This document shows, in pieces, positions 1 to 15,415 of a DNA stretch of 64,000 bases. Every line of letters begins with the position of its first letter. Positions within the stretch are counted from its first letter, which is position 1. The translations under genes were made by a program, and so were the position numbers. Under the pieces are notes generated by a model. That model saw only the letters and a program-made list of their open reading frames with translations. It had not been told where the DNA came from and did not search any database. The stretch covers positions 4,363,637 to 4,427,636 of the forward strand of contig CM025851.1 in NCBI GenBank assembly GCA_003952965.2. Direction: 5' to 3'. The stretch is from Morella rubra. Lineage: Eukaryota > Streptophyta > Magnoliopsida > Fagales > Myricaceae.

Positions 1-635
1 TCAAAGGACACAATCACTGTGACATGCCAAATTGCACATTCTATCCAGAAAGTTATATCTACCGAAGGTTTTTCTAATAAGATTGGCTTACTTATCAAAA
101 AAAAAGTTATATCTACCGAAGGGATCAAAGATATACAAGTAGAAAGCTGAAGCATATTGTTGTAACCAAACTTCATTCGAATAATTTTTACTGCATTATA
201 AGACAGGTAAAAGCTTTCGGGAAACAAAGCTGAAGCTCACATACGCAAACAAATCATCAAAATTGATCATCGGAAGATCTTTGAAATCTCTATTAGAGAT
301 TGGGAACAGGCAAAACAAAGAGCATCCAAGAAGAGCACCAATCAGTTCCTGGAAACCAAAATACATATTTCGTTCTCAAAAAGTTATACCATAAAGAGAA
401 AGCAGTAACAAAAACAAAAACAAAAAGGAAAGAAAGAAAAATATATGAGTTTTTATATATAAATAAGCAGAGGACAATGATGTCGGATAGTATGTTGTCT
501 GTGAGGGGAATTTGCCGCTACAAGCTTGAAAGAAAAATTGGTGTCCATTTGGAAATTCAAAATTTTTTTATGGGCCGTTTTATGCTGACCCTGAAGTCCT
601 TGCGGGTTCTTGTAAATAGACAAGATAAATTATAC
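1..635 (-). other. Probable intron 2 of the PARG gene
   Basis: This lies downstream of PARG exon 2 on the minus strand. No PARG-like exon or other protein similarity was recognised. The region is AT-rich, with an 18-22-base imperfect direct repeat around 'aaagttatatctaccgaagg' at about 49-70 and 105-122. The next PARG exon is expected to the left of the window. Confidence 0.6.
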
Positions 636-1185
636 CTGGGAGAGGAACACTATGCCAGGTTCTTGTGAACGCAACAAACGAAGACCAGTTTCGACACCAT
701 TAATAAGGCCAGAATCTGCATGTTGTTGGTAGTGCGTTTCTAACAAAGAAGGAAAGCGCAAGAGCAAATTTGCCAACGCCGGTAAAATCTCTCCATACCA
801 TTTTGTCGATTCCGCCTTGGATAACAACTGCACCAAGAGACTAACACCGATTAAAACTTTAATCTTCACTGGGGTAAAAGAAGGTAGCGCTTAAGCTTCG
901 AAAAGAAAAAAAAGCGGGAAAAAATTTTACCTCATCGAAGAAAAAGGCGTAGCCGCGGCGAGCGGAAGGAGCCAAGGGCTCGGGAGAGAGGCAAAAAGAG
1001 TGCCTCCTGAGATCGGAAATGGCGAGGAATAGAACCTCCCCTGAGTTTACACCGCTGTAACTGGGTCCTCTCGCCATCGCTTTCAGTGCTTCCACCACCG
1101 CCTGTGACGGCCATGACAGACTCGAGGATCGTACTACCAGCGGCAAATGCGGTGATATCGACTTCAAGTCTTCTCTGCTCTCCAT
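636..1185 (-). CDS. PARG1: Poly(ADP-ribose) glycohydrolase, first two coding exons (gene truncated by window edge)
   Basis: PARG removes poly(ADP-ribose) chains from proteins, acting in DNA-damage and stress responses. Two coding exons are visible: 1185..931 (85 codons, ATG at 1185, ending FFFDE before a GTAAAA donor) and 827..636 (64 codons, after a GTGCAG acceptor, containing KWYGEILPALANLLLRFPSL and ending GIVFLSQ before GTATAA). Both match the N-terminal accessory region of plant PARG. The catalytic macrodomain-like part should lie in later exons beyond position 1, because nothing resembling it is seen in 1..635. That stretch is read as the second intron. The start is chosen because MESREDLKS aligns with the usual plant PARG N terminus. 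The family call is secure. The paralogue number is only a guess, since Arabidopsis has neighbouring PARG1 and PARG2. Confidence 0.88.
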
Positions 1186-2522
1186 TCTCTCGTCCTCTCA
1201 CCCTCCAGCTTCGCGCTTCGTTACCTTGGGACAACTGCTTTCAATAGTCAACTGCAGGTTCGTATGAGCCTGCATTTAGTAATATAAAGCCTCGACAATT
1301 ATTTTCGTATGCAATTTCTCAGGCGAATTGTACTGTATATAATTGAATTATATAATTAATATTAACTATATAAAATTTTTACGTTAGATAGAAAATTATA
1401 ACAGATCTTAATCCTCACTTATAATCTTAATCCTTAGGTATAAGTGAAAATATATTGATCATATACTATCAACCCATCTTTTTTGAAATATTTCTTTATA
1501 ATATTAATTATTTCCGTTTTGGAGTTGATCTTCTCTCGTAATTACCTAGATCCTCGGCCGATTCAATCTTGTTTACTGAAGAATTTAGGAGAGAAATTAT
1601 AATTAACCCTTTAGTTCTGAACTCACGGCCATCAAGCATATAATAATTGAAGAAAGCATCCTCATGCTCAGAAGATGCTTACACTAAACCTATGAACTGA
1701 CTACTGATTCTCGCTTTGTGGAACTGCAGAACAGATTATCTGACAGAAGTATGCAGCTATTCTCACGAAGGAAAAATGGGAACTCTGAGAGGAACTATGG
1801 ATCTGTTCATAGGAGTGAAAGATGGTTTGGATGATATCTCCTGCAAAATTCAAGGCAAAAGTAGCAAAGCTAGGCAATTGATGAGCCAGATAGCGAGTTC
1901 CATTGCTTTAGCTGGGACTTGCTCAACTTGCCTGCGGGCTGCAGGAATAAAGATGAGCACAAGCAAGTTCAGTGTCTAGCAGGCGTTCAAGGCCCGTAGT
2001 GCTCAATCTTGGCTCTTTGCACACTATCATTTTGCTCACTAACCGCTTAAGAGAAGTCATAGCTGAAAATGATAAGGCCAAAAACCCTGTATCCAGAATT
2101 GTTATCCCATGTTACTCAACCAAGATCTTAATCATCTTTAGCAAAGTCAAATACTAGTACAAATCTCCATGGAAACCAACTTCATCGCATGCTACCCTCC
2201 CGCAAGACATCAATCATATTGTATATCCGCTTGTCAGCCTTTGACTGGATCTGCAAGTACACAACATTCAAGATCAAAAGGTGAAGAAAGAGAGCAGTTT
2301 TTCAGAAAACACTGGAACATCTCAAACTACTCCAGCCAACTTGAACTTTGGAGAACTAAAAGAATTGTCCTTAGGAGTTTAACTAATCTTCCTCTCACTA
2401 CTGCACACATTTAAGATAGAGTGTTGAGACATGTCAATATTTTGTCAAAAAATTATATTCAACGGGTAGTTGAAAACAATGAGATATTGCAGAAAGAAGG
2501 TTGGAGATGTAAAATAAAGCAG
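1186..2522. other. Intergenic region with an unassigned coding-like stretch at 1716-2414
   Basis: This covers the PARG 5' flank (1186-1700, AT-rich) and the downstream flank of the DapB gene. Between 1716 and 2414 three plus-strand open frames follow one another (1716-1979, 1972-2157, 2169-2414). Local composition is less AT-rich than the flanks and the inferred peptides look protein-like (for example RQLMSQIASSIALAG and NLGSLHTIILLTNRLREVI). There is no continuous frame and I recognise no family. A decayed gene fragment or unannotated exons are possible, and so is chance. Confidence 0.3.
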
Positions 2523-5500
2523 TTAGATTACATCGAGGACTACATCATTATAAACCATTGATGTAAAACGCTGTGTAAAAACAACCACCAAAGCAAGAGA
2601 CAAATGGAAGCAGTAGCACCTTCTTAGCAAGGAACAAGACACTGTCAATGGTACCCTCTGCATATATTGATCTGCCGCAAACATTATGCTGAAACTCGAA
2701 GGAAACTCTGCATGGAAAAAGATTAAATAAGATCATTCAAAGCATATCAGCATTGGTTAAAAATCCACACCAAAACCCGAAGATAAAACAGAGTGTGCTT
2801 ATGCTTACGTTTGATCAGGTGATGTTAGATGATACATATGAAATGCATGACCAGACAAATGCTCCTCTGGAACTCCTACCATCTCAAGTTGTCGTCTGGG
2901 ATCCCGAATCATTTGTATCTGCAAATGTTAATAAAAGAACAAAACAAAATTTATTAATGGAGAGGCCAAAACTCCTGAACAACAAAATTTATTAAAGTAC
3001 CAAGATGATAAATAATGAGGACCAAGGCTGGAGGAACAAGGATAATGCCGAAAAATGTATTTCATAATGCCTTTAAACCCTACTATGGAATGAATATCAG
3101 TAGCTACAAAAGGGCGTTGGAACACCTTGACAGTTGACTGAAGGCAATTTGACTCAACCATATTTGTTCAGCAAATTTCACAAGCATTATTTTGAAAAGG
3201 CAAAAGAGCCCAATCTAAAATTAAGAGAACACATGACAAGTTCTTTTAACTTACTTGGTCCACATCAAAAGATACCCCCAATTTTTGGAAGCAAGAAATT
3301 ACAGCTTTGGCAGTTCCAGATGCATCCACTTTGCTTGCTTGATGAGATTCCATCACCTAAAATTGGCAATAAATGCACTGGACACAGTTAATAATACTAA
3401 ATTACTTCAAACTCTAACTTTGTAAAGAAGAGATGATGAGTAGGGAAAGCTGAATTGCAAGCAAGTGTTAGTTCACCCTGTAATGTGTGAGGCAATTAAG
3501 TATAGAATGGAAACCCCAAATGACAAAAGGAATCAGATAAGAAGTGCAGCACCGATAAAATTCATTTTTACTAAACAGTAAGTGTTAGTTGAGTTATACT
3601 TATGAATGGTCATCTTGAAATATCCATTCATAGATAAGGAAGTTCAATAAAGGGATGAGCAGTACTTAAGCCCCCACCCTCAACGAAAGGAAATTGAGAA
3701 AGAGAGACCTGCAGGGAGTAGCCAGAGAAGGCCCCAGGAAATTGCTCTGCCATAATTTCCATGGCCGCAAGAAACGCAACAACCTACCCAAACCAACAAA
3801 CTTATAAGAACATGAAGAAAAAGGCCCAGGGTATTAAACCATACAAAATTTAGCATAAGAAACAAAAACTAAGATCATTGAATTCTGATCACCTGTTTAC
3901 CCATTTGTGGGGATATTACTGCATAAACCTTAGAGTCTGCTACAGTCTTATATAACCGGTCCCTGTCCCCACCAGTTGTTCCCATTACAAATGGTACTCC
4001 AACTTTACAATATAGTTCTGCATTATCTACACATCCACAACACAAAATTTAAGGCACTTTACAGAGACACAAACTCAAAAAACATGTAAAAGCATCAGAG
4101 CACATGCATCGATACGGTAAATTTTGGATTTATGTGATATACTTGGATTACAACTCACCAAAGAAGAGTTAATGTCATTCACAGTCTTTGTGAAAATAGG
4201 CCGGTCAGGCTGTAAAACACAGATATGCACCGCAAGCATGGATAAAGCATTGTTTTTTTGAGTCAACTTTCTCAAACTACTTAAAGGCTTCGTCACCCAA
4301 AGCAATCAGTACAACCACAAAATGAAAGATAGCCCTATAAGTTTAGTATAGCAACTTTTCCCCTAAACCAAAATCATCATTAATCACTCTATTTTAAGAC
4401 ATCGTATCAAGACTCCCATTACCCCCCACCAAAAACCCAACCTCCAAAAACAAAATAGTATGCTGAATAATAATTACCATTTACCGCAGAGGGCACCGTA
4501 TAGTCAATGACAATCAAATTTGGATGACCATCAAAGACGGATGCAAGGACCTTTTCTCTGTCAGCCGGACCATGTACCAGAATATCCTTCCCATTCACTT
4601 GCACAGTTTTTCCAGATTCCTCCTCAGAGCCAAATGATAAAGGAATAAGATTCAGTCCTGCAGAATCTGCTGCATTGATGACGGCCTTCCCCATTTTGCC
4701 TGTACAACCATTCACCTGAAATAAATGTGGTAGCAAGAAACTGCCTGAAGTGCACCATCTCAGCCATGAGAAACTAAAACCAATCTTCAGAGATTAAATA
4801 CACCTCCAAAATGTAAAACTGCTTTCATTCCAGCAAGCACGGAAAATAAACCAACTTTGAACCTCTTTATTGACTATGACAAGCCTAGAAAAAATATTTC
4901 TTCAACATTGTTGAATTTTATATCATAAGAAGTGATTAAGACATAAAATGGCATCATTACAGGCACAACAACTATAATAAACATCTGTTGCACACACAGA
5001 AGTAAGATCAAAAAACGATGTAGTGATATTAAGCATAGTTAGATCCTTGCCAACACAGCTCTGTCTGTTTCTATTACTTAATGCAACCAACACAATCTTA
5101 TCTGCTGTAAAACGCCACATGCTTTTTTAACCTTGTAATAATACTCATGATCCAACTTCAATTCCTAATCTTAGACATACAGAAACAGAGAGAGCCCCCA
5201 TCACTAGATTAGATTCTGCAGAAATTTGTCTACAATCCCTAGGTAAAGAAGACACAACACTGAAGCCGCAGCCTCTACCACATAGTTTCGAAGGTATGTG
5301 AAATAGCATTACTGACTCCAAAGAGGACGCATGCATCTCATTCTATTCGATGCAGGGAAACTGCATCCAATCCATTTGAATGCAGAATGCCTGAAAAAGG
5401 CAAAATCACTGCACATGCTAACCTCTAGGACCTCTTTCGCAATTCTTTGCAAAAAAACATCACAGGTTTCTTTTGAATGGGAAGGATTTACCAAAGGAAG

Positions 5501-6214
5501 ATGTGTACAGTTTAATAATTAAGAACGAAAAAGACACAGAAATTTATAGGCGGAAAAGGGTTATCAAAAAAGTATAGCTTAGGACCAGCGTTGGAATGAC
5601 CGATGTAGATTTAGAGTATAAGTTGTACATGCCTCTCAGCCTATGTAGGATTGAGTGGAACGCTCACTGCATAAACCATGTAAGAAACAACGGAACAAGG
5701 AGAAAAAAAATAATAATAATTGGGCCTTCGGCATTTGGTGGGTTATATCTCAAAGTATCATTGGCAACAACTTAAAATCTAAAATTTTCAATCTTCTGTG
5801 TGCGTCTTAATACCGAAGGAGTGGCAAAACCAATTACTACCTCAGTGTGATATAAAACCAAATCCGCTCAACTTTGGCTCGGTTTATAGTAGTTTACACG
5901 GCCTCAGCTCTCAAGTAGAAGAAAAATGGCAAAGATTGAAATGGAGTTAATGAATCTCATTTCCCAGGACGAGCATTTTGCTTAAGCATTAGTAATTAAT
6001 ATGAAAGAGTGGTTACTGTCGTTACCATGATGGGAATACCGGAGTCCTGCGAAGACGTTGTTTTGTCGAGCTGATGGACTGATGACATGGACGAAGACAC
6101 TACGATGAAAGACGATCTAGATATTGATCTTTGATTCTTATGAATGGCAACTTTTGGTATAATGCCCCCAGAGAAAACGGCAAGCTGGTGGTTCAGCTTA
6201 AGCAAGGACGCCAT
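2523..6214 (-). CDS. DAPB: 4-hydroxy-tetrahydrodipicolinate reductase, chloroplastic
   Basis: This enzyme reduces 4-hydroxy-tetrahydrodipicolinate with NAD(P)H in the diaminopimelate pathway to lysine, in the plastid. Eight exons are inferred on the minus strand: 6214..6026, 4715..4478, 4026..3893, 3783..3709, 3356..3255, 2918..2809, 2707..2620 and 2570..2523, all with GT..AG borders and compatible phases, giving about 327 aa. Residues 1-60 resemble a chloroplast transit peptide. The nucleotide-binding motif VNGCTGKMGKAV opens exon 2. FVMGTTGGDR lies in exon 3, SPQMGKQVVAFLAAMEIMAE spans exons 3-4, and the substrate-binding region ESHQASKVDASGTAK is in exon 5. FEFQHNVCGRSIYAEGT is in exon 7. 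The ATG at 6214 (MASLLKLNH) is the first in-frame ATG. The last exon is weakly supported: its 15 residues differ from the usual C terminus ending in VLREGNMR. Confidence 0.93.
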
Positions 6215-7824
6215 TCTTGGGTCGTCTACGGGAGACAAAGGGATAGGGATAGGAGTAGGACGGGAGGACGGAAGCGGAGGTAGAGTTGGGGTTTAGCCTT
6301 AAAACCCTGACAGAAATTTCTTCTGTGATCTATACCTTCATTTTTGGCTATCGATTCATAAATAAATTTTTTATATATTTATAAAACTAAAAATCGATTA
6401 CGTGACAAAATAATTTAGAATCTTAAAACATATGTATATTAATTTAATTTTACATAGAGTAATTATTCTAATTTTTTTAAACCCATAACCAATTCTCAAT
6501 TAATTTTTATTAATCAAAAGAGGAGATTATGTTCACATCGGATAATCTAATTTTGTGAAACATATGTCATTATGTTGTGAGGGGGAATCTAGTATGTTCG
6601 TGTTCAGCACCAACATCGTGCGGCTAGCTAGTATAACTAAAATAAGGCATTTGACAAACTAAAATTTTATCATCATTATAAAAAAATTACTCTTCACTTT
6701 TTTATTAATTCTCATAAATTTTTTCACTTTTTTACTAATTTTCATGACTTTTTTCTCAATTCTTATATTTAAAATTTTAACCACCTTTAAATTTTACCAA
6801 AATTTCGAAGCCATGTAAACATCTTTGTCCTAAATATCTATAGCTAATTCTCACAACAAAATAAAATGAGAGGTTTATCGCATTTGTTGTTGGTCCAATT
6901 AGGGAGGAGCATTCGAATCTATTTCCCAAAATAAAAAGAAGCATTGATTCGAATTCTCACAACAAATAACTTAAATATAAATCCAAAGGTTATATTTCCT
7001 CTGTTCAAATTCTGTGTGAATATAATATTTATCATTATTTCTACTAAAATATGCATTCTTAATTGTTATTATATTAAATAAAATTTAATGTGTCAATTAT
7101 AATGTGAATCAAATTTAATTCAAGAAGAAAAAAAAACGATAAACATATTACAATATTGATCTTGGTAACCCAAATAGATTAGTAAATAGGTCATTATATT
7201 TAGTAAAAAACAATCTATCACTAGCGAAGTGCTTATGAACACATAAATTCATTAAAAGCAACTGAAGCAAAATAATCCAATGCATCTCGAAATAGAAATA
7301 AAAAAAAGAATCAAATTGTTTCATGTCAATTTTGGAAAAAGTATTTATTTATAGTTCTCCTCTACCTCTACTGTTTATTAATGGATTTGAAAAAATCCTT
7401 CCAAACCTACAACAAATCCTGCAACAATGAAAGGGCACCTTATTCCTAAATTTTATTGAATTTCTTAACCAACAGCCTTAGAATATCGAATTTCCTGATG
7501 GTTACATTAGATCTGATTCTTCAAGGAGGAAAAAAGTACATAAAAATTACACACTTCAACAAAGAACTGAGTTATATTGTGTTCTCTCTCTTTCTTTCAC
7601 TTTCTTTTTTAGATAAGAAAACAAAGGCCAACAAGAACTCATATACCGGTAAAAACACAGTAGCCTTCACAGCAGAAACAAACACCAAAAATAAGAGCTG
7701 CAGAAGAAGGCTCATTCAAACAAGACGGAACAACACCTAAAATGAAGACAGGACAGACCCTTAATGATAGAAGTGAAGTTCAGTTCAGATAAGAGAAAAT
7801 ATGCGTAACAGCAAAAGCTTATGA
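6215..7824. other. AT-rich intergenic region
   Basis: This lies upstream of the DapB start and downstream of the NMD3 pseudogene. No gene, RNA or recognisable transposon was found. A short imperfect tandem repeat of about 31 bp (core 'cttttttactaatt' / 'cttttttattaatt') lies at roughly 6692-6755. The open frame at 7456-7740 encodes a low-information peptide and is not supported. Confidence 0.6.
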
Positions 7825-9326
7825 TCACTCCCTCATGCTATCACCTTCATCTTCCTCTTCTCTTAGGTCGAGATCAGCAAGCAACTCCTCGAGTGGAACA
7901 GAAGGTAAATCCTCTCCATCAGTCACAGATGTCATCTCTGATGGCTGGTTTTCTTTATTACGGTACAATGATATATTAAACCTCATATCAGGGTTCTCCT
8001 CTAGATCTTTCAAGAACTGTTCATGCTCAGTAGTCGTCTTCTCTTGCTCTGCTCTACCCTTATCATCAACTTCCATGTCAAGGGATTTAAGTTTCCAAGC
8101 ACGAGGCTTCCCACGCTTCTTCTGGCGCTTCTCTTCAAAGCTCTTCTTTGTCAAAACTGCATCTGGCAAGACCAGACCCTTGCACTTCTCGATTTCTATC
8201 ATTACTATTAGTCGCATATAAATCATAACCAAGAGCATAATCCCCCCGGCTCAAAAGATGGCCGAGATGCGTTCTTATGGAGAAAATGGAGTCATTTTTC
8301 CCGAAATCCGATAAACGGCCCACTTGTGCATTAGCTAAAACATACTTGGAGCCACCAACATTAACTTCAGAAGAAACAATCTCCACATCTAACACTATAT
8401 ACTCCACTAGTTGCCTGCTAGTGAATAGGGACTTGAACGCTACCCTCCAATTCTGATCAGTATCCAAGAAACAATGCCTTAAGGTGAAAGGGTCCAGCAA
8501 AGCAATGCTGTTGGTCACCTTAGTGCATATCACAATAGGACCTAGATTTCCCAAACTAGAGGCAACTTTTTGAGGCAAACAAATCAAATCCTCACGATAT
8601 ATGGGGCAGATTTCGACCGAGAAAGTGTGCTTGTAATGACAGGTATTACTCTTAGTATCCTGTGAAACAAGCTCACCGGAACAACCTTACCAATGAACTC
8701 CAAAAACTTCACCCCATGACTCCTGTTTGCAAAAAAGAAGTCGATCCCTTGCTCCATCTGTTTAATCTTTATGGCAGCAGCAGCAGCACTGTGCTTCAGA
8801 ATCAGCTGCTCCAAATAAAAGAAGGTACGCCTGTGAGAAACATGTTGGCGCAGTTGCACGGCTGCCACCCGCTGGTCAGGATTGGCCTGAATCCTGGAAC
8901 AGGATTCTCACATATGTTCGTGCTGAGCATACTCAACCACATATGATTGTTCAAGTATCGCTCCATTAAGAACCTCTTTCTGAACTTTCAAACTAACCTT
9001 GATCCTCTTGGAATGGGGTTCTGTCCAAATGAACTCTGCATGCACCAATCTCACTTCATTCAAATTCTTCAGCCTCTTCACGCAGAACGTCAACAACTCC
9101 TTTGATTCCAATTGGGCTTTGATCCATGTTCTTGGTGGCTGCAAGTAGGTGTTACACTCGGGACAATGCATTATGGTCACTTGCTTTTGTAGACCTTCTG
9201 TGATATCAACTTCGGAACGCAAACACTTGACGCACATATTGGCAGCATTTGGTGCCATCAGAATGCCGCATTTGCAACATAAAACGCGGTTTGGGGAACC
9301 GTAAACATACCAGCTTCCTCAGTCAT
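7825..9326 (-). pseudogene. NMD3: NMD3 (60S ribosomal export adaptor) pseudogene
   Basis: NMD3 carries 60S pre-ribosomal subunits out of the nucleus. Homology to plant NMD3 runs without introns from an ATG at 9326 (MTEEAGMFTVPQT) to a stop at 7825. The copy is broken several times. An indel near 9279-9290 shifts the frame before the first CxxC pair. A TGA at 8910..8908 replaces a Cys after VEYAQHEHM. A small deletion and shift lies near 8655-8670, after GKVVPV. A one-base loss lies near 8205 (NSND then IEIEKCKGLVLP). Between these, long stretches remain clear, such as HCPECNTYLQPPRTWIKAQL, QLRQHVSHRRTFFYLEQLIL and FLKDLEENPDMRFNISLYR. The acidic C terminus is intact. It could be a processed copy, but no poly(A) tail is evident, and I am not sure the parental plant gene has introns. 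Confidence 0.88.
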
Positions 9327-9925
9327 CGCTGATAAGATTCAAGAACCAAAAAACGGTTACTTTGAGGATGACAAGAAGAACAAGAGGAAAAAAAAAACAT
9401 TAACTGATCAGTTACGACTGTAGGGCTGTAATCCAGACGAATAGTGATGGTTCGAACTCGCTAGACAAAAGCAAAAACGAGCTCCAATCGACAGAAATGT
9501 TGCCGAGCTCGGCTCGAACAAAATCAACCAAGATTTGATCAAACTCGGGTCGATAACAATTCAAATGGCTTAAAAGACAGATAAAACAATACCGGAAAGA
9601 AACGAAATTCACATTTGTTCAAATATCAAGACATCACCACCTTTCGCCAATTCCCTAGCAATCAAACAATTCTTGACAAGCACAAGCAGGAATAGAGTTT
9701 TGTGTTAAAATGGATGGTTGAAGCGTGGGACCGTCTGTTAGGGCAAAAAGACTGAAAGACCATAGTATCCTTGTCTGAAATATAACCTTGTGAGTGAATA
9801 AGTAATAACAGAGCTTCGCATAGACTTTTCGAGGAGGGCATTGTTTTTTTGCTTGCTATGAAAATAAATGCTTACTAACAGGAAGGTGGTATCAAAACTG
9901 TCAAAATTGCTGTTACACGTTTATG

Positions 9926-10067
9926 TTTGGGTGACACAAATTTGTTTTTTCACAAACTTTAAGATTTTTTTTAATAAATTCCAATATTTTTTTTTATAAA
10001 ATTTCATAAATATTTCACCAATAACAAAAAAATCTACAGAACAAATTTTTTTTTTTCTATCCCAAAG
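9926..10067. mobile_element. Small foldback (MITE-like) element
   Basis: The two ends are imperfect inverted complements. The left arm runs TTTGGG..AAATTTGTT..GATTTTTTT. The reverse complement of the right end gives TTTGGG..AAATTTGTT..GATTTTTTT in the same order. Length is about 142 bp, AT-rich, with no coding capacity. Target-site duplication is not clear. Confidence 0.55.
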
Positions 10068-10077
10068 ACGAAACTAA

Positions 10078-10298
10078 GGACATGTTCGTTTTGTTAAAAT
10101 TTTTAAAATTTAAATTCAACCCTCTAAAATTATAATCACAATATTACTTCTATATAAATACCAATACAACTCAACATTACTTTTTTATAAATATCAATAC
10201 TACTCAATAACTTTTATACAAATACCAATAAACTCAAACATCATCTAAATATTCACACCAAACTTAAATTCTTAAAATTTTACAAAACGATCATGTCC
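10078..10298. mobile_element. MITE with about 35-bp terminal inverted repeats
   Basis: The left end GGACATGTTCGTTTTGTTAA is matched by the reverse complement of the right end, GGACATGATCGTTTTGTAAA. The inverted similarity continues through AAATTTT..AATTTAA. The interior has three degraded tandem units around 'tatataaatacca'/'ttataaatatcaa'. It has no coding capacity. Size (about 221 bp) and structure suit a non-autonomous DNA transposon. The superfamily is unassigned. Confidence 0.65.
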
Positions 10299-10826
10299 AA
10301 ACAGTTTTGGCAAAAAGATGAATTGATTTGTAAACCAAAACGCGTGGTTTGGAGTGGTTTGGTGACTGGTCAGTGGTCAGTGGTTTTCTTGCTCTGGCGC
10401 TCTCACTGAGAGGAAATCACAAGTCCGGAGAATTTTCTAATTCATTTCATTAAACTCTAGGTAGGGACTGGCGGAGCTGCATTATCGCCGTCTTCCTTCA
10501 CCGTTCACTTCTCACTGTTCGAGACACTCCCAACTACCGCCGCCTAAGATCTGTTGCCGTTCGTCGAGGTATGCTTTTATCTCATGTTGCTTAGGATCTG
10601 CAGTCGTTTTGAGCAGATTGTCTTGGCTTGTGTTGTTGTCAGTCGTTTGATCAAGGAATTGGCGGTTCCGGCTAGTCGAGATTTGGGACGGCGTATTCAC
10701 TATTTTTGTTAGGGAAAGTTGTTGGAAAATCTATTTGACTTCGGTGATTTTAGTTTAGACAGCTGTTGTGTATTCAGTTTCCCTCCTTCTCTTCTCTTCA
10801 GTCTTCATCAGACCATCACGCGTGTA

Positions 10827-14097
<3,271 letters not shown>

Positions 14098-15415
14098 GCG
14101 AAAAGTATCGCCTCCATTGAATGTCGTCAATACAATGCCCGCTTTTTTCCTTTTCCTGAATCCGGCCTGTTGTTTCATTTCTCAATGGCCAGGAGGTCTT
14201 TACGTTCGGTTAAAGAGTTTGTGGTGAAAATTCCCAAGGCTAGTGACATCATCCCAAATAATAAGTTATTTATCCATTGCTTTGCTACACCTTGAAAAAG
14301 GTCTCACTGCTGAAACTGTTTAGACACAAGGAGAGAGATCCGTGATTGTTAATGGCTTAACGCTAGAAATCTTTGTACACTACTCCCCTGTTTTCCTTTA
14401 TGATTGCACATTTTTGAGAATGCATACTTGTCATTTGTTTCAGAGGCATCTTTGCAAACCACTAGACGAGGACAGTTCTCTTCTAAAAAAGTAGTGGCAG
14501 ATTGCTGTCCCACCCAGACAGATTGGTGGCTCATGGGCTTGAACTCTGATTTGTATGGAGTCAAGATGAAGCAACCGGCCTGTGTCTTGCCTTGTGTACT
14601 TTTATGTCCAGAACCTTTAAACGATAACAGTGGCTATAAATATATTTGGCCGCAGTATCTGTCTCTGTTTTGGTGATAGAATATGAGGCGCGCAATGTGA
14701 TCGAGGCACAAAAGCTGAGGAAAATGCCTAACTTCGATACTACTCCATTCCAAAATTACCATCGTTGGCCACAAAAGCCTCAAAACATCACTCAAATTCA
14801 TTGCCCAAACTGCCCCATGGATCGCCTCCTACCATTCTACTCCTCAACCCACCCCCAAGAAAACGGCACAATAAACCAAAATCCAGCAGAAGCCAAAATG
14901 TGCATCAGTCAAAATGCTGAACGCCGTTTTGCCAGTACCGTTTTAGCTTCGGAGGAGAGTCGGGGTAAACTGGTCATTTAAGCCACATGGAACAAGTTGT
15001 TGCTGAATGCTGATACTTTCGTGGACATATCTGCTAACCAGGATTCAAAATCTATGGAACAAAGTGAAAGGAATTGTAGAGTATTAAACAACCAAAAGGG
15101 CAGTAAGAAACTTAGAATCAAAGTTAAACATGACAACTGGAACGAGAGAGCTCTCTAACAAGATTGATGCTAGTTAAGCTTCGTGTCCATAAGTTTTTGT
15201 ATCAATATAAAGATAGTACGACAGTGTTTGGTCGGGAAATCAGATCCCAGCCACAAGTCATGCACGAAAGATTTCCTCTGCAATAGCCATGAGGAAGAAG
15301 AAACCAAAATATTCCCTCCTTATTCTCTCTATTAAATATGAATTGCATTGGGGAGCAAGAGCAGCAATGCACCATTAAGAGATAAAAATATTTTGTTAAG
15401 AAACTCTTTCCTGCC
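14098..15415. other. Intergenic: lumazine synthase 3' flank and APS2-like 5' flank
   Basis: Contains the lumazine synthase 3' UTR (probably to about 14400) and the upstream region of the ADP-glucose pyrophosphorylase-like gene. A TATA-like string 'ctataaatata' lies at about 14633-14643, but its distance from the chosen ATG makes its role uncertain. Open frames here give no recognisable protein. Confidence 0.5.

Larger units (their letters stand above)
9327..10826. other. Intergenic region and lumazine synthase promoter/leader
   Basis: Upstream flank of the NMD3 pseudogene and of the lumazine synthase gene. It contains two adjacent foldback elements (listed separately) at 9926-10067 and 10078-10298. 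The segment from about 10390 to 10826 is richer in GC and pyrimidines. It probably includes the promoter and 5' leader of lumazine synthase, possibly with a leader intron, since a candidate donor 'gaggtatgc' lies near 10568. No protein-coding evidence was seen. Confidence 0.5.

Noticed and set aside
7456..7740. 94-codon plus-strand frame near the NMD3 pseudogene
   Set aside because: Low-information peptide in AT-rich spacer, with no similarity or exon structure.
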